Source: Cohnella zeiphila
GTDB lineage: Bacteria; Bacillota; Bacilli; Paenibacillales; Paenibacillaceae
Direction of reading: 5' to 3'
Assembly: GCF_014212055.1 (NCBI RefSeq)
Contig: NZ_JACJVO010000034.1
Location: 1-64,000, forward strand
DNA length: 64,000 bases
The notes under the pieces were generated by a model. That model did no database searches. It had not been told where the DNA came from and saw only the letters and a list, made by a program, of their open reading frames with translations. The position numbers were made by a program, and so were the translations under genes. How positions within the stretch are numbered: position 1 is the first letter of the stretch; the number at the start of each line of letters is the position of its first letter. Below, piece after piece: positions 50,814 through 59,608 of the stretch.

Positions 50814-53800
50814 TCAAGAATAAAAGTACCAGCCTTTGGACCAGCGCAGCAAGTCGGCCGCATACGAGCGGTCGATGACCATGCCCGACAAAACCGGATA
50901 GAAGAGGATGAACAGCGCTCCCGCAATGCCGAGATAGAGATAGATCCAGCCGCGGCCCGCCGCGCCTCTTTTTTCGAACCAGACTCTCAAGACGTAGACG
51001 ATGCACAGGATCATAAAAGGCACCGTGGCGAAAAAGTGGTAAATGAACGTCAACCGGCTCACGCCGATCCAGGGTACGTACTCGGCGGCCAAGGCGATCA
51101 GCACGAATCCCATCGCCTTGTCCCTGCGCTTCCAGGCATAGTAGCAGGTCAGCGGAACGGCGGCGATTCCCGCCCACCAGACCGCGGGATTGCCCATGGC
51201 GACGATGCTTGAGATTTTGCCCGCGGGCAGCGATTGCCCCGCATAGTACCAGTAAGGCTTATGTAGAAGCGGCCATTCCCACCAGCTGGAGGAGAACGGA
51301 TTCGTGGCGACGAGCCCGCTATGGTACTCGTACATGAACTTCTGGTAGTTCAGGACGCCGGCGAGATCGTGCCCCGGTCCGGGCAGGTTCAGGAACGGAA
51401 TATACGCCGCCAGGTAGATTCCCGCCGGAACGAGCAGGAAGAACGCGCCGCACCACAGCAGCGTCCATCCCGTCTTGCTTGCGAACGGAAGCTTCGTCTT
51501 GCCCGCCGCCTTGAACTCCTTGTATCTCTCCCAGAGGGTCAGCGCCAGGATCAAGGCCAGCCCGGCCCCCGCATAGAACCCGATCCACTTGCACGCGGCG
51601 CCGATGCCGAAGAAGAGGCCCGACAGCCCCAATGGAACCAGCGTTCGGGAGAGCGGCACCCGGTAGAAGTTCATCTCGGTATAACGATACATGAAGAGGT
51701 ACATCAGCAGGATGAAAAACACGCCGTACACGTCGACGGTCGCGACCCGGGTTTGCGTGAAATGCAGGAAGTCGGCGGCGAACAGGAAAGCGGCGGAGAA
51801 AGCGAACAGACGCCGGCGGAAAATCCGCAGGCCCAGGGCGTACAGGAGCGGAATCATGCCGATGCCGAGCAAGGTGCCGACGATTCGCCAGCCGAACGGG
51901 TTCATGCCGAACACGGCGACTCCGGCCGCCATGAACAGCTTGCCGAGCGGGGGGTGCGTCGTCTCGTATGCTTCGATTCCATGCAGATTCTCGTAAGCCG
52001 TTCGCGCGTGGTAAATCTCGTCGAAGTAGGCGCTGTTGAGATAGGAGGGCTTATGCGGAACGGTTCCCTGTTCGTCGAAGGCGGGGGCCTCCCCTTGCGG
52101 TTGAACGGGCAGGCGCGCCCCGCTCCCCGCCTCCTCGAAGCCGATCTCGCCGAGCGCCGCGGCCGGCTGCTCCGCCGTGACCCGGACGTATCGGGCCTCG
52201 AAGGACGCTAGCGTCTTCTGCCACTGGAACACGGTCCCGTCGCTGATCGCAAGCGTCGCGACCGGAGTCCAGGCGACGCCGTCGTCCGACTTGTCGAGCG
52301 CGAAGCTGCCGTTTCCCAGTCCTCCGTACCAGAGAATACTGCCGACCGATCGGGCCTCGCCGAATGAGGCAACGGCGCTGTCCCCTGCCGCAGCCGCCTT
52401 CCAGAACGTTTGGGGCGCGCTGAACGAGCCGAGGTGGATCAGGCTGACGACGGCGTAAACAAGGGTAAGCCCTCCCGCGAGCAGCCAGTCCAGGCGTTTC
52501 ATCTTCACGGGAGGAACGGAGTCCGCCGGCGGCGGTGCCGCCTGCGCCTTCCCGGACGCCTCGGCTCCCGCTCCCGCTTCGGCCCTCGCGCGCTTCAAGG
52601 ACAAGGCGCCGGAAGCGTCCATTTTCTTCGGACGAACCAGCAGCTCGATTCCGAGCTTGACGGCGTAGGCAGTCAAGATTAGGTTGGCCAGCGAGACCAG
52701 CACCATGAAGCCGTCGCCGTTCGAGATGTAATAGGCATGGCCGAGGCTGCTTCTCAGCACGTAAGCGGCATTCGCGAATTGGGTCAGACTGAGGCCCGCG
52801 AACAAATAAAGGATTCTGCGATCCTTCAACTGCGCGTAGCTCAAGAGCGCCAGCGCCATGGCGGGGTAAGCGTATCGTTCGTGCATGCCCGTCTTCAGCA
52901 TAAAGACAAGCAGAGAGGTCAGCATTCCGATATAGATCAGCTTGTTTGACGTTTTGCTCTTGAAATAAAGATAAGCCGAGAAAGCGGCAATGGCGAGGAC
53001 GACGGGTATGTCCCAAGCCTTGTACGCCAAGCCCAGGAAGGTGCCGGTATCGGGCTTCCCGTTCAAGCCGAACAGCGCATATAGATTGAACGCATTGAGA
53101 GACGTATACGGATATTGCGCGAACATCGCCTTGTAATGGCCGACGATCCACAGCGGATTGAAGCGCTCGGAGAACGGAAGCAGCAGCAGAACGAACGTCG
53201 CCAGGCCGGACAGAACGAATCTCGCCGCGAGCTTCCAGCTCCTTCGGTCGATCAGCGCGAACAAGGCAAGCGGCGCGAACACGATCGTCTGCGGCTTGAT
53301 CAATAGCGCCACGGCAAGCCAGACGGCGGCGCTCGAGGTTCGGTTCCGGGCGAGCGCGGACACGGCGAGGACGACGAACAGCGTGAACACCGCGTCCATC
53401 TGCCCCCATATCGCCGAGTTGATCAGCACGGCGGGGCTGGCCGCATACAGCGCGGAGAGGACGAGCGCCGCGCGCGGATTGGTTCGCGGGCCGGCCGCGC
53501 GGTACAGCAGGCAGCCGACGGCGAGATCGGCTAGCATGGCGGGCAGCTTGATCAGGTGGACGAGCGCCGCGGAGTTCGGTTCGAGCCCGGCCGCGTGCTG
53601 GATCCAGCCGACGACATACAGGACGTAAATATAGCCAGGGGGGTAATCCGCGAAAACGCCGCCTTCGTAAAAATGGGCCAATCCCCCGGCATAAGCGCGA
53701 TTCGCCCAACCGGCGAAGTCCATGAAGTCGATCGGATGGCCTTCAACGAGCGGAGCCAGGAACCAGCGGAGAAGAAAGGCCGCTCCGAGTACCAGGATCG

Positions 53801-54635
53801 GCAGCGCGATTGGGGCGGCCGGGTTCGACGGTTGCGCTTGCGCCAGTACCGGCAGCTTCGTTCGGGCAGCCGGGTTCGGCCGTTCCGCTCGCGGCTCGGC
53901 AGCTCCTCCGCTGCCGCGAAGCCAGCGAAGCAGAGCCGCGAACAAGCCGGCGAACAGCAGCGCGCCGACCCACATCCAGCCGGTATACCCGGCGGGGGCG
54001 GCGGGCGATGGCGGAGCCGCGGAGGCGCCCGGCGCCGTGCCGAGAGGAACGCCGGCGATACCGCCGTCCGCCGGCTGAATCTTCTCGACGGCCACATCGT
54101 CGAAGTCGGCGATGCCGGTATTCAGGCGGCCATAGCCGCCCAGCCGGACGGCGACGGTCAGCTCCTGCTGGCCGCTCGCGGTCGTCCCGATCAGCTCGAG
54201 CCGCTGCCATTGTCCCGCGGTATCGCGGAGATCCGCGGAGACCGCGATCAGGCCGAGGACGGACACGTTCGCGCCGATTCCGTCCGCGCCGGCTCCCTGC
54301 ACTCTCGTCCAGGCGGAGATGCGGTACGTCGCGTTCGGCTCGACCGCGACGGTCTGGGTCCATCTGGCATCGTTCGGCTGAAGGTTCCGAATGCGGACGA
54401 AGGCGCTGCCCGAGTGGGCATCCCCATGCTCCAGCGTAAGCTTGCTCGCGTCTGGGTCCGATTGATAGACATCCGGAAGCCAGCCGGAAGGGACGCCGGA
54501 ATCCGCAGAGGCGGCGTCTTCAAAGCCTCCGTTGCGGATCAGCGGATCGGAACCGTCCGCATGGGCAGCCAGCGGCGACATTATGAGGATGGCGCAAATA
54601 AGCAAGATGGCGGATGCGACTTTTTTCCAGTTCAT
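50814..54635 (-). CDS. double GT-C membrane glycosyltransferase with two carbohydrate-binding-like domains
   Basis: A protein of 1273 residues. Order: signal peptide (1-28), jelly-roll carbohydrate-binding-like domain (about 30-185), membrane helix (215-238), first GT-C unit (about 275-650; DFMDFAGWANRAY, then FADYPPGYIYVLY) and a polar linker. A discoidin-like domain (about 745-860) and a second GT-C unit of the protein mannosyltransferase/GT39 type (about 865-1273) follow. The second unit has the Asp-Glu of YFDEIYHARTAYENL and THPPLGKLF. GT-C enzymes use lipid-phosphate sugars and act outside the membrane. The start is ATG 54635 with AGGAGG. A terminator upstream separates it from the lyase-like gene. 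Confidence 0.88.
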   Translation of the reverse strand: MNWKKVASAILLICAILIMSPLAAHADGSDPLIRNGGFEDAASADSGVPSGWLPDVYQSDPDASKLTLEHGDAHSGSAFVRIRNLQPNDARWTQTVAVEPNATYRISAWTRVQGAGADGIGANVSVLGLIAVSADLRDTAGQWQRLELIGTTASGQQELTVAVRLGGYGRLNTGIADFDDVAVEKIQPADGGIAGVPLGTAPGASAAPPSPAAPAGYTGWMWVGALLFAGLFAALLRWLRGSGGAAEPRAERPNPAARTKLPVLAQAQPSNPAAPIALPILVLGAAFLLRWFLAPLVEGHPIDFMDFAGWANRAYAGGLAHFYEGGVFADYPPGYIYVLYVVGWIQHAAGLEPNSAALVHLIKLPAMLADLAVGCLLYRAAGPRTNPRAALVLSALYAASPAVLINSAIWGQMDAVFTLFVVLAVSALARNRTSSAAVWLAVALLIKPQTIVFAPLALFALIDRRSWKLAARFVLSGLATFVLLLLPFSERFNPLWIVGHYKAMFAQYPYTSLNAFNLYALFGLNGKPDTGTFLGLAYKAWDIPVVLAIAAFSAYLYFKSKTSNKLIYIGMLTSLLVFMLKTGMHERYAYPAMALALLSYAQLKDRRILYLFAGLSLTQFANAAYVLRSSLGHAYYISNGDGFMVLVSLANLILTAYAVKLGIELLVRPKKMDASGALSLKRARAEAGAGAEASGKAQAAPPPADSVPPVKMKRLDWLLAGGLTLVYAVVSLIHLGSFSAPQTFWKAAAAGDSAVASFGEARSVGSILWYGGLGNGSFALDKSDDGVAWTPVATLAISDGTVFQWQKTLASFEARYVRVTAEQPAAALGEIGFEEAGSGARLPVQPQGEAPAFDEQGTVPHKPSYLNSAYFDEIYHARTAYENLHGIEAYETTHPPLGKLFMAAGVAVFGMNPFGWRIVGTLLGIGMIPLLYALGLRIFRRRLFAFSAAFLFAADFLHFTQTRVATVDVYGVFFILLMYLFMYRYTEMNFYRVPLSRTLVPLGLSGLFFGIGAACKWIGFYAGAGLALILALTLWERYKEFKAAGKTKLPFASKTGWTLLWCGAFFLLVPAGIYLAAYIPFLNLPGPGHDLAGVLNYQKFMYEYHSGLVATNPFSSSWWEWPLLHKPYWYYAGQSLPAGKISSIVAMGNPAVWWAGIAAVPLTCYYAWKRRDKAMGFVLIALAAEYVPWIGVSRLTFIYHFFATVPFMILCIVYVLRVWFEKRGAAGRGWIYLYLGIAGALFILFYPVLSGMVIDRSYAADLLRWSKGWYFYS

Positions 54636-54685
54636 GTCGTCTGTCCTCCTGACAGGCGGCCTTATCGTCCGTTGCCGTCCCGCGA

Positions 54686-54741
54686 ACGAAAGAAAGTTCC
54701 GCTGCAGCTCTTGTGGCCTGAGCCTCGGCTGCAACGGAACT
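54686..54741 (-). terminator. terminator of the beta-helix protein gene
   Basis: On the minus strand, AGTTCCGTTGCAGC and GCTGCAGCGGAACT (one wobble pair) enclose a 19-nt loop and are followed by TTCTTTCG. It lies 62 bp past the stop codon of the beta-helix gene and 51 bp before the start of the glycosyltransferase gene. Confidence 0.8.
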
Positions 54742-54802
54742 CGCATTTTATTCCTGCATTATCCAATTTTACTCTACTTGGCCGCGGCGGCTCAATGCTT
54801 TT

Positions 54803-57598
54803 TTAGGAAAACTCGATCTTATCGAAGTCCGGAGCCCAGACCCCCGCAGCGTCGGTGTAGAACTTGATCGTATTGCTGCCGGCATTCAGCGCGACGTTGA
54901 CGGTGATCGCGCCTACCGTATCGAAGCTACCGGTTGGAGGAAAGCTCACCGAGGTTGCCGTTCCTCCGTTCACGCTCATCAGGCCGACTCTGTCGGTCGT
55001 ATCGCCGTTCGAGTAAAAGACGGCCATGCTCTTCGTTCCGGCGCTGGCCGCGTTGACGTTGTTGAATTGCAGCGAGCCGGAATTGTTGCCCACGTTCTTC
55101 ACGTCGTACCCGCCCGAGCAATCGTCGCACGCCGAGGAAGCCGCTCCGCCCGCGAGCGTGTTGCCCGACGCCTCCGCTTCATACAATGTCGACGACGAGG
55201 AATCTTGCGTGTAACAAGCCTTATCCGCTCCGACTGCCGGATCGTCCCCGAATACTCCGTTGTCGCAGGTGAAGCTGGTATACATGGTTTGATACAGGAA
55301 CGAACCGTTGGCGCCATAAGCTACGTTCTTTGTTCCGGTAATGGTGCAGGTATCGTTCTCATTCGCGCAGAACGTATAGCCCTCAGGTCCTCCCGGCGAC
55401 GGCGTTGGCGTTGGGGTCGGGGTCGGCGTCGGTGTTGGTGTTGGTGTTGGGGTCGGCGTAGGCGTCGGCGTAGGCGTCGGCGTAGGCGTCGTGGTGTCTT
55501 GAACGTAGCAAGCTTTATCCGCTCCGACCGCCGGGTCGTCGCCGAACACTCCATTGTCGCAGGTAAAGCTGGCAGACAGCGTCTTGTAAATGAAGGAGCC
55601 GTCGGCGCCATAGGCTACGCTTTTCGTTCCGGTAATGGCGCACGTATCGTGCTCATTCGCGCAGAACGTGTATCCCTCCGGTCCTCCCGGCGACGGCGTC
55701 GGGGTAGGCGTTGGCGTTGGTGTGGGCGTCGGAGTCGGCGTTGGCGTTGGAGTAGGCGTCGGCCCCGTGCCGGACGTGACGCCCGCGGTCCAGTCGGTGC
55801 CGCCGTACTCGTAAGCGCCTTTGTCCGGCGCGCTCCCCGCATACCCGTCCGTCCAGGGCGAATGCACGCTGCCCGCGTCGATCGCGCCGGAGCCGGCTGC
55901 AAGGTGGAAGTCGTGGCCCGCCGCGTTGACGAAATTGGAGGCCGCCTGATCGTGGAAGTTGTTGTCCTCGGTGAAAGACGCGGAACAGCAGCCGGCGACC
56001 ATGGTGGACGGCGTATTGTAGGTCGTGTTGTTATACAGGTAGTCTCCGCTGTCCGGCCCGTTCACCCGGAACGGCGCGTCCTGCCCGATGTTGTAGACGA
56101 CGTTGTGATGTGCCGTAGCGTTGTAGGTGCCGCCGTCCATGTAGATGCCCGGCACTACTCCGGCGCGGGACCCGCTCTGCCAGTAGATGTCGTGGACGAT
56201 GTTGTAGGCCGTGACGGATCCGTTCAGATCGCCGCCCATGTAGATGGCCGCTCCGTCGTCGGCAACGATATTCGTATGAGAAACGTCGTTGTACTCGAAG
56301 TAGCCGGGCCTCGTGAAGTGGATGGCCGATCGGCCGGTATTGTAGATCGTGTTGTGGGTCATCGTCGTGAAGCTCGCGTCGTTGTAGTTGTTCTCCAGCC
56401 GGAACGGAGCGTCGTAGCTGCCGTTCCGGTCGACGTCGTGAATGACGTTGTTCGTGATGAGGTTGTTCGCTCCCTTGTCGACCAGGAACATGTTCCCGTC
56501 GCTATAGGCGAACGTGCCGTTCTGGATCGTGTTGTTGCTGCCCATGATGTGAATGCCGTCGTCCTCGACGGGATGCGTGTGGGTCAAGCCTCTGGCGTTG
56601 TGGGAGAACACGTAGGTCGCGTTCATTCCGTCCACGAGGTTGTAGTCCCCGGTAATCTTCATCTCCGCGCCTGTAATGTTGATTCCTTTAATGTGAATAT
56701 ACGACTTGCTCGTCAGATCGATCGCCTGGATGCGGGCTTTGGCTTCCACCGTCTGGGTGCCTGGATTGCCTCCGCCCGGAGCGTACAGGTACAATCGGCC
56801 GGCCGTCGAATCGTAGAACCATTCGTTGGCGGCGTCCAGAAGCTCCAGCTTGCCGGCCAGATAATAGTAGTTCGGATCTCCTCTCGTCGTATCCCCCGGA
56901 TTCAGATAGTCTGCCATGTCTCCCGGGATCGTGAAGTTGACCGTGCCGCTGCCGCTGCTTGTAACGGTCGCTCCCCACGCCGTCCATTTGGCGGCCGAGA
57001 TGCTCCAGACGATTGCCCCATTATAGAAACCGGACGCCTGATTGGGCATGTCGGCATCGGTAATGCTGGTCAGGCTTCCGCTGTCCATGGCGGCCCCGTC
57101 GTTCGTCATCGGGCTGGCTCCGGTTTTGTTGGGCCACCTGGCATACGTCATGCTGCTGCCGTTCACGAACACCGCGTTCTGGTCTCCCAGATTCATGGCG
57201 TAGTTCGTATAGTAGATATTCCCCGAGTACTGCGTCCAGGCGGTATTGACCGCATCCAGGCCGGAGATGACCACGTTCTCTCCCTGATAGGCTTGGAAGG
57301 TGATCGGACTGCTTGCCGTGCCGCTGTTCGCAGGGGTTACCGTCTCGCGGTACGTTCCCCCGCGAATGTATACCGTATCGCCCGCTTGCGCCACGCTCGC
57401 CGCTTTCTGAATCGTCTTGAACGGCGTGCTGAGAGAGGTGCCGTTATTGCTGTCGCTTCCGTTCGTCGCCACGTAATAGCTTGAAGCGGCGCGAGCGGCT
57501 TCCGGACGGAACAGAACGACTGAAGCGACGACGAGAAGCAGCGCCATGGCCAAGGCCAGGCTTGGGGTCACGCGAATGGTTTTGCCAGCCAACATCAT
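54803..57598 (-). CDS. secreted right-handed beta-helix protein with tandem repeat domain and CBM
   Basis: A protein of 931 residues. A signal peptide ends near AARA (37). A parallel beta-helix (about 40-600) follows, starting YYVATNGSDSNNGTSLSTPF as in polysaccharide lyases and epimerases. It is followed by a Thr-Pro linker (611-635), a Cys-containing module of about 62 residues, a second Thr-Pro linker (700-733), a near-identical copy of the module, and a CBM6/35-like domain (803-931; YEAEASGNTLAGG, FDKIEF). The catalytic class is not decided by motifs seen. GGAGG precedes ATG 57598. It lies 216 bp after the GH29-like gene, which with the sugar transporter suggests extracellular breakdown of a complex polysaccharide. 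Confidence 0.87.
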   Translation of the reverse strand: MMLAGKTIRVTPSLALAMALLLVVASVVLFRPEAARAASSYYVATNGSDSNNGTSLSTPFKTIQKAASVAQAGDTVYIRGGTYRETVTPANSGTASSPITFQAYQGENVVISGLDAVNTAWTQYSGNIYYTNYAMNLGDQNAVFVNGSSMTYARWPNKTGASPMTNDGAAMDSGSLTSITDADMPNQASGFYNGAIVWSISAAKWTAWGATVTSSGSGTVNFTIPGDMADYLNPGDTTRGDPNYYYLAGKLELLDAANEWFYDSTAGRLYLYAPGGGNPGTQTVEAKARIQAIDLTSKSYIHIKGINITGAEMKITGDYNLVDGMNATYVFSHNARGLTHTHPVEDDGIHIMGSNNTIQNGTFAYSDGNMFLVDKGANNLITNNVIHDVDRNGSYDAPFRLENNYNDASFTTMTHNTIYNTGRSAIHFTRPGYFEYNDVSHTNIVADDGAAIYMGGDLNGSVTAYNIVHDIYWQSGSRAGVVPGIYMDGGTYNATAHHNVVYNIGQDAPFRVNGPDSGDYLYNNTTYNTPSTMVAGCCSASFTEDNNFHDQAASNFVNAAGHDFHLAAGSGAIDAGSVHSPWTDGYAGSAPDKGAYEYGGTDWTAGVTSGTGPTPTPTPTPTPTPTPTPTPTPTPSPGGPEGYTFCANEHDTCAITGTKSVAYGADGSFIYKTLSASFTCDNGVFGDDPAVGADKACYVQDTTTPTPTPTPTPTPTPTPTPTPTPTPTPTPTPSPGGPEGYTFCANENDTCTITGTKNVAYGANGSFLYQTMYTSFTCDNGVFGDDPAVGADKACYTQDSSSSTLYEAEASGNTLAGGAASSACDDCSGGYDVKNVGNNSGSLQFNNVNAASAGTKSMAVFYSNGDTTDRVGLMSVNGGTATSVSFPPTGSFDTVGAITVNVALNAGSNTIKFYTDAAGVWAPDFDKIEFS
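55208..55768 (-). repeat. in-gene duplication: Thr-Pro linker plus Cys module, twice
   Basis: The coding unit for a Thr-Pro run plus a module starting GGPEGYTFCANE and ending near KACY occurs twice, about 295 bp apart (linkers about 55690-55768 and 55398-55500). The linker DNA is a GGCGTN-type six-base repeat, and the two linkers differ in length. Each module has four cysteines. The duplication is recent enough for the protein copies to remain almost identical. Confidence 0.85.
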
Positions 57599-57762
57599 GA
57601 ATCCTCCCTCTCTTCGGATTGGTAGCCGGTGTGCAGGTTACAGCCGTTACAGACTCACCCTTTCCGCATCATGCAAGCATAGGCACCACCTCCCACCCAG
57701 GACAGGATGACGGTTTGTCCCACTCCGGCCCGCGGAGCGGGATGCCGTGTCCGAGGGAGCTT

Positions 57763-57807
57763 GCCGGCGTCCGCTTCTCCCCAGTTACGGGAGAATGCAA
57801 CGCCGGC
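57763..57807. terminator. long hairpin after the GH29-like gene
   Basis: GCCGGCG (57763-57769) and TTCTCCC (57775-57781) pair with GGGAGAA (57789-57795) and CGCCGGC (57801-57807). It lies 8 bp past the GH29-like stop codon. There is no T-tract, so it may stabilise the upstream message and not terminate. The rest of the gap to 57598 shows no gene. Confidence 0.5.
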
Positions 57808-57814
57808 GCGCTCG

Positions 57815-59578
57815 TTATTCCGGAACGATCAGTTCGACCAGGGAGATCTGGAAGGTTCCCGTATCGGCATAGTTGCCGTGCGCCGTCAGCCGCACGTAAG
57901 ACGCCACGACCGGTTCGAACGAAATGACCTGCATGCCGCGCTGGTTGCGCAGCTCGCCGGACGCGACCGGTTCGCTCCAGTTCGCGCCGTCGTCGCTCAC
58001 CCGAACGTCATACGCCTTGATGCGTTCGCCCGCCGGCGCGGCATACCCGCCCTTCGTGACGGCGCCCGTCTCCGGCTGCGTCAAGCACAGACCCGCGACC
58101 TCGCAAGACCGGTCCAGCTCCAGCGTCAGATGCTGCGGCCAGTTCCCGACAGCCGAGCGAAAAAAAGTGCGGCGCTCGCCGTCCAGCACCTTCGCCGCGA
58201 TGCGATAAGGCAGCTCCGAGCTTGCGCTTGCGGTCAGCAGGTCGGACGGAACGACTCTGCGGGACGGAGCCGCCGTCAGCTTGATCGCCAGATCGCCGTC
58301 CAGCGTCACGGCGTCCCAAGACGGCACTTCGATCGTGAGCCGTCCGCCGGCCTGCCCGAAGATGAGCTCCCGCCCCGTCTTCAAGTCCGCCGCGCGCACC
58401 ACGTCATAGCCGGCGTCCGCAAGCTCAAGCCGGCTGCCGTCCGGGGGAATCAAAACGTGCACGTAGTGCGTCTCTCCCCCCGGAATCAACGTCGTCACGC
58501 CGTAGGCGCCGTCGTTCCAATAGCCCGGCGGCAGCCCTCCTTGGCCGTGTCCGCCGCCGACCGTGCCGTGAACGGACTCTTCGGCCCAGGCCATAAACCG
58601 GTCGAAATGGGCGGTGAAGTCTTCGAGCAGCTCCGGAAAATCCCCGCCGATTCTCGGGCCGAACCCAAGCTGGGCGTTCCAGGAGTTGCCCGCCACGGTC
58701 ACGATCCGGCGGACGATCGCCGCGTTGCTCGGCACCCGGGCGTAATTGAGGTCATAATACTTCCAGTGCGGCCTGCCTTCTCCCAGGTAGATCCAGTCCC
58801 ATTTCGTCTTGAACGCGAATTCCTTGTCTCCCGGGCCGACCCAGGTGCCGCTGGCGAGATCGAACTCCGGCTCCAACACTTTCCCGAAGTCTTCGAGCGC
58901 CATTGCGTCCTCGTCCTCCACGGGACCCTCGCTGAAATCGTTATTGATCAGAACCAGGTCCTCGCGGATCCGATGGAGCCGGGCGAACACCTCCTGCGAC
59001 TCGTCCTTGTCATGGTATCCGTCGAACCAGAAGCCGGCGATGCCCGGGTAATTCCGGAGCAATTCCTCCATCACGTCGAGACTGTAAGCCAGGTAGCCTT
59101 CCCGGGACGTAATGTCGACGGCTTCATCGTTCTTGTACGCGCGGTAAGCTTCCCGGTCCAGCCATTGCACGCCGGCGTGAAAGGCGTTCTTCGCGTCGCG
59201 GTTGATGTAGACGACGATCTTGATGCCTTCCGCGTCCGCCGCGTCGATCAATTCCCGCAAGTAATCGCGCTTCGTGCACGGGCTGCCCGGCACGCGGGAC
59301 GGCCAGATCTTCAGATAGCCGAGCTCGCAATGGAAGCTGGCGATCGTGAGGTACTTCGCCCTCAGGCGCTTGGCTGTCCCGATCCACCTGCCGGCATGCC
59401 AGCCCGCCTGCTCGGCCGCGCGTTCGAACGACACAGTGTCCTCGTACTTGTACCGGAAGTCCGGTCCGGACGGGTCCGCCTCATATTCGCCCGTCTGCAT
59501 TCCCCAATGCACGAACAGTCCGATCCGCGCATCCCGGTACCAGGAAGCCAGCCGCCGCTCTCTTATCATTGCATCCAA
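57815..59578 (-). CDS. GH29-like alpha-L-fucosidase-family protein with discoidin-like C-terminus
   Basis: A protein of 587 residues. The N-terminal TIM barrel (about 10-350) starts ARIGLFVHWGMQTGEYEADP, as in GH29. Asp186 in GFWFDGYHD is the expected nucleophile. The usual HHDG segment is replaced by SFHCELGYLKIWPS, so substrate or activity may differ from ordinary fucosidases. The C-terminus (about 440-587) is a discoidin-like sugar-binding domain (YDVRVSDDGANWSEPVASGE). No signal peptide is seen. TTG start 59578 has AAGGAG 10 bases ahead; ATG 59569 is an alternative. It follows the binding lipoprotein by 30 bp, in the same operon. Confidence 0.83.
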   Translation of the reverse strand: MDAMIRERRLASWYRDARIGLFVHWGMQTGEYEADPSGPDFRYKYEDTVSFERAAEQAGWHAGRWIGTAKRLRAKYLTIASFHCELGYLKIWPSRVPGSPCTKRDYLRELIDAADAEGIKIVVYINRDAKNAFHAGVQWLDREAYRAYKNDEAVDITSREGYLAYSLDVMEELLRNYPGIAGFWFDGYHDKDESQEVFARLHRIREDLVLINNDFSEGPVEDEDAMALEDFGKVLEPEFDLASGTWVGPGDKEFAFKTKWDWIYLGEGRPHWKYYDLNYARVPSNAAIVRRIVTVAGNSWNAQLGFGPRIGGDFPELLEDFTAHFDRFMAWAEESVHGTVGGGHGQGGLPPGYWNDGAYGVTTLIPGGETHYVHVLIPPDGSRLELADAGYDVVRAADLKTGRELIFGQAGGRLTIEVPSWDAVTLDGDLAIKLTAAPSRRVVPSDLLTASASSELPYRIAAKVLDGERRTFFRSAVGNWPQHLTLELDRSCEVAGLCLTQPETGAVTKGGYAAPAGERIKAYDVRVSDDGANWSEPVASGELRNQRGMQVISFEPVVASYVRLTAHGNYADTGTFQISLVELIVPE

Positions 59579-59608
59579 TCGATTCCCGCTCCTTGTTCGC
59601 TGCCGAAT

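Noticed and set aside
55398..55768. Regular short DNA repeats that could suggest a CRISPR array
   Set aside because: They encode Thr-Pro linkers in frame, have a six-base period, no spacers of uniform length, and no cas genes nearby.
55067..57484. Plus-strand open frame of about 800 codons opposite the beta-helix gene
   Set aside because: Low-complexity Arg runs arise from the antisense of the Thr-Pro linkers; the minus-strand protein has signal peptide and domains.
57599..57814. Possible riboswitch in the long leader of the beta-helix gene
   Set aside because: GC-rich stems and a GAGTGGGACAAACC stretch recalled the c-di-GMP class, but the conserved core elements are not present in the right order.
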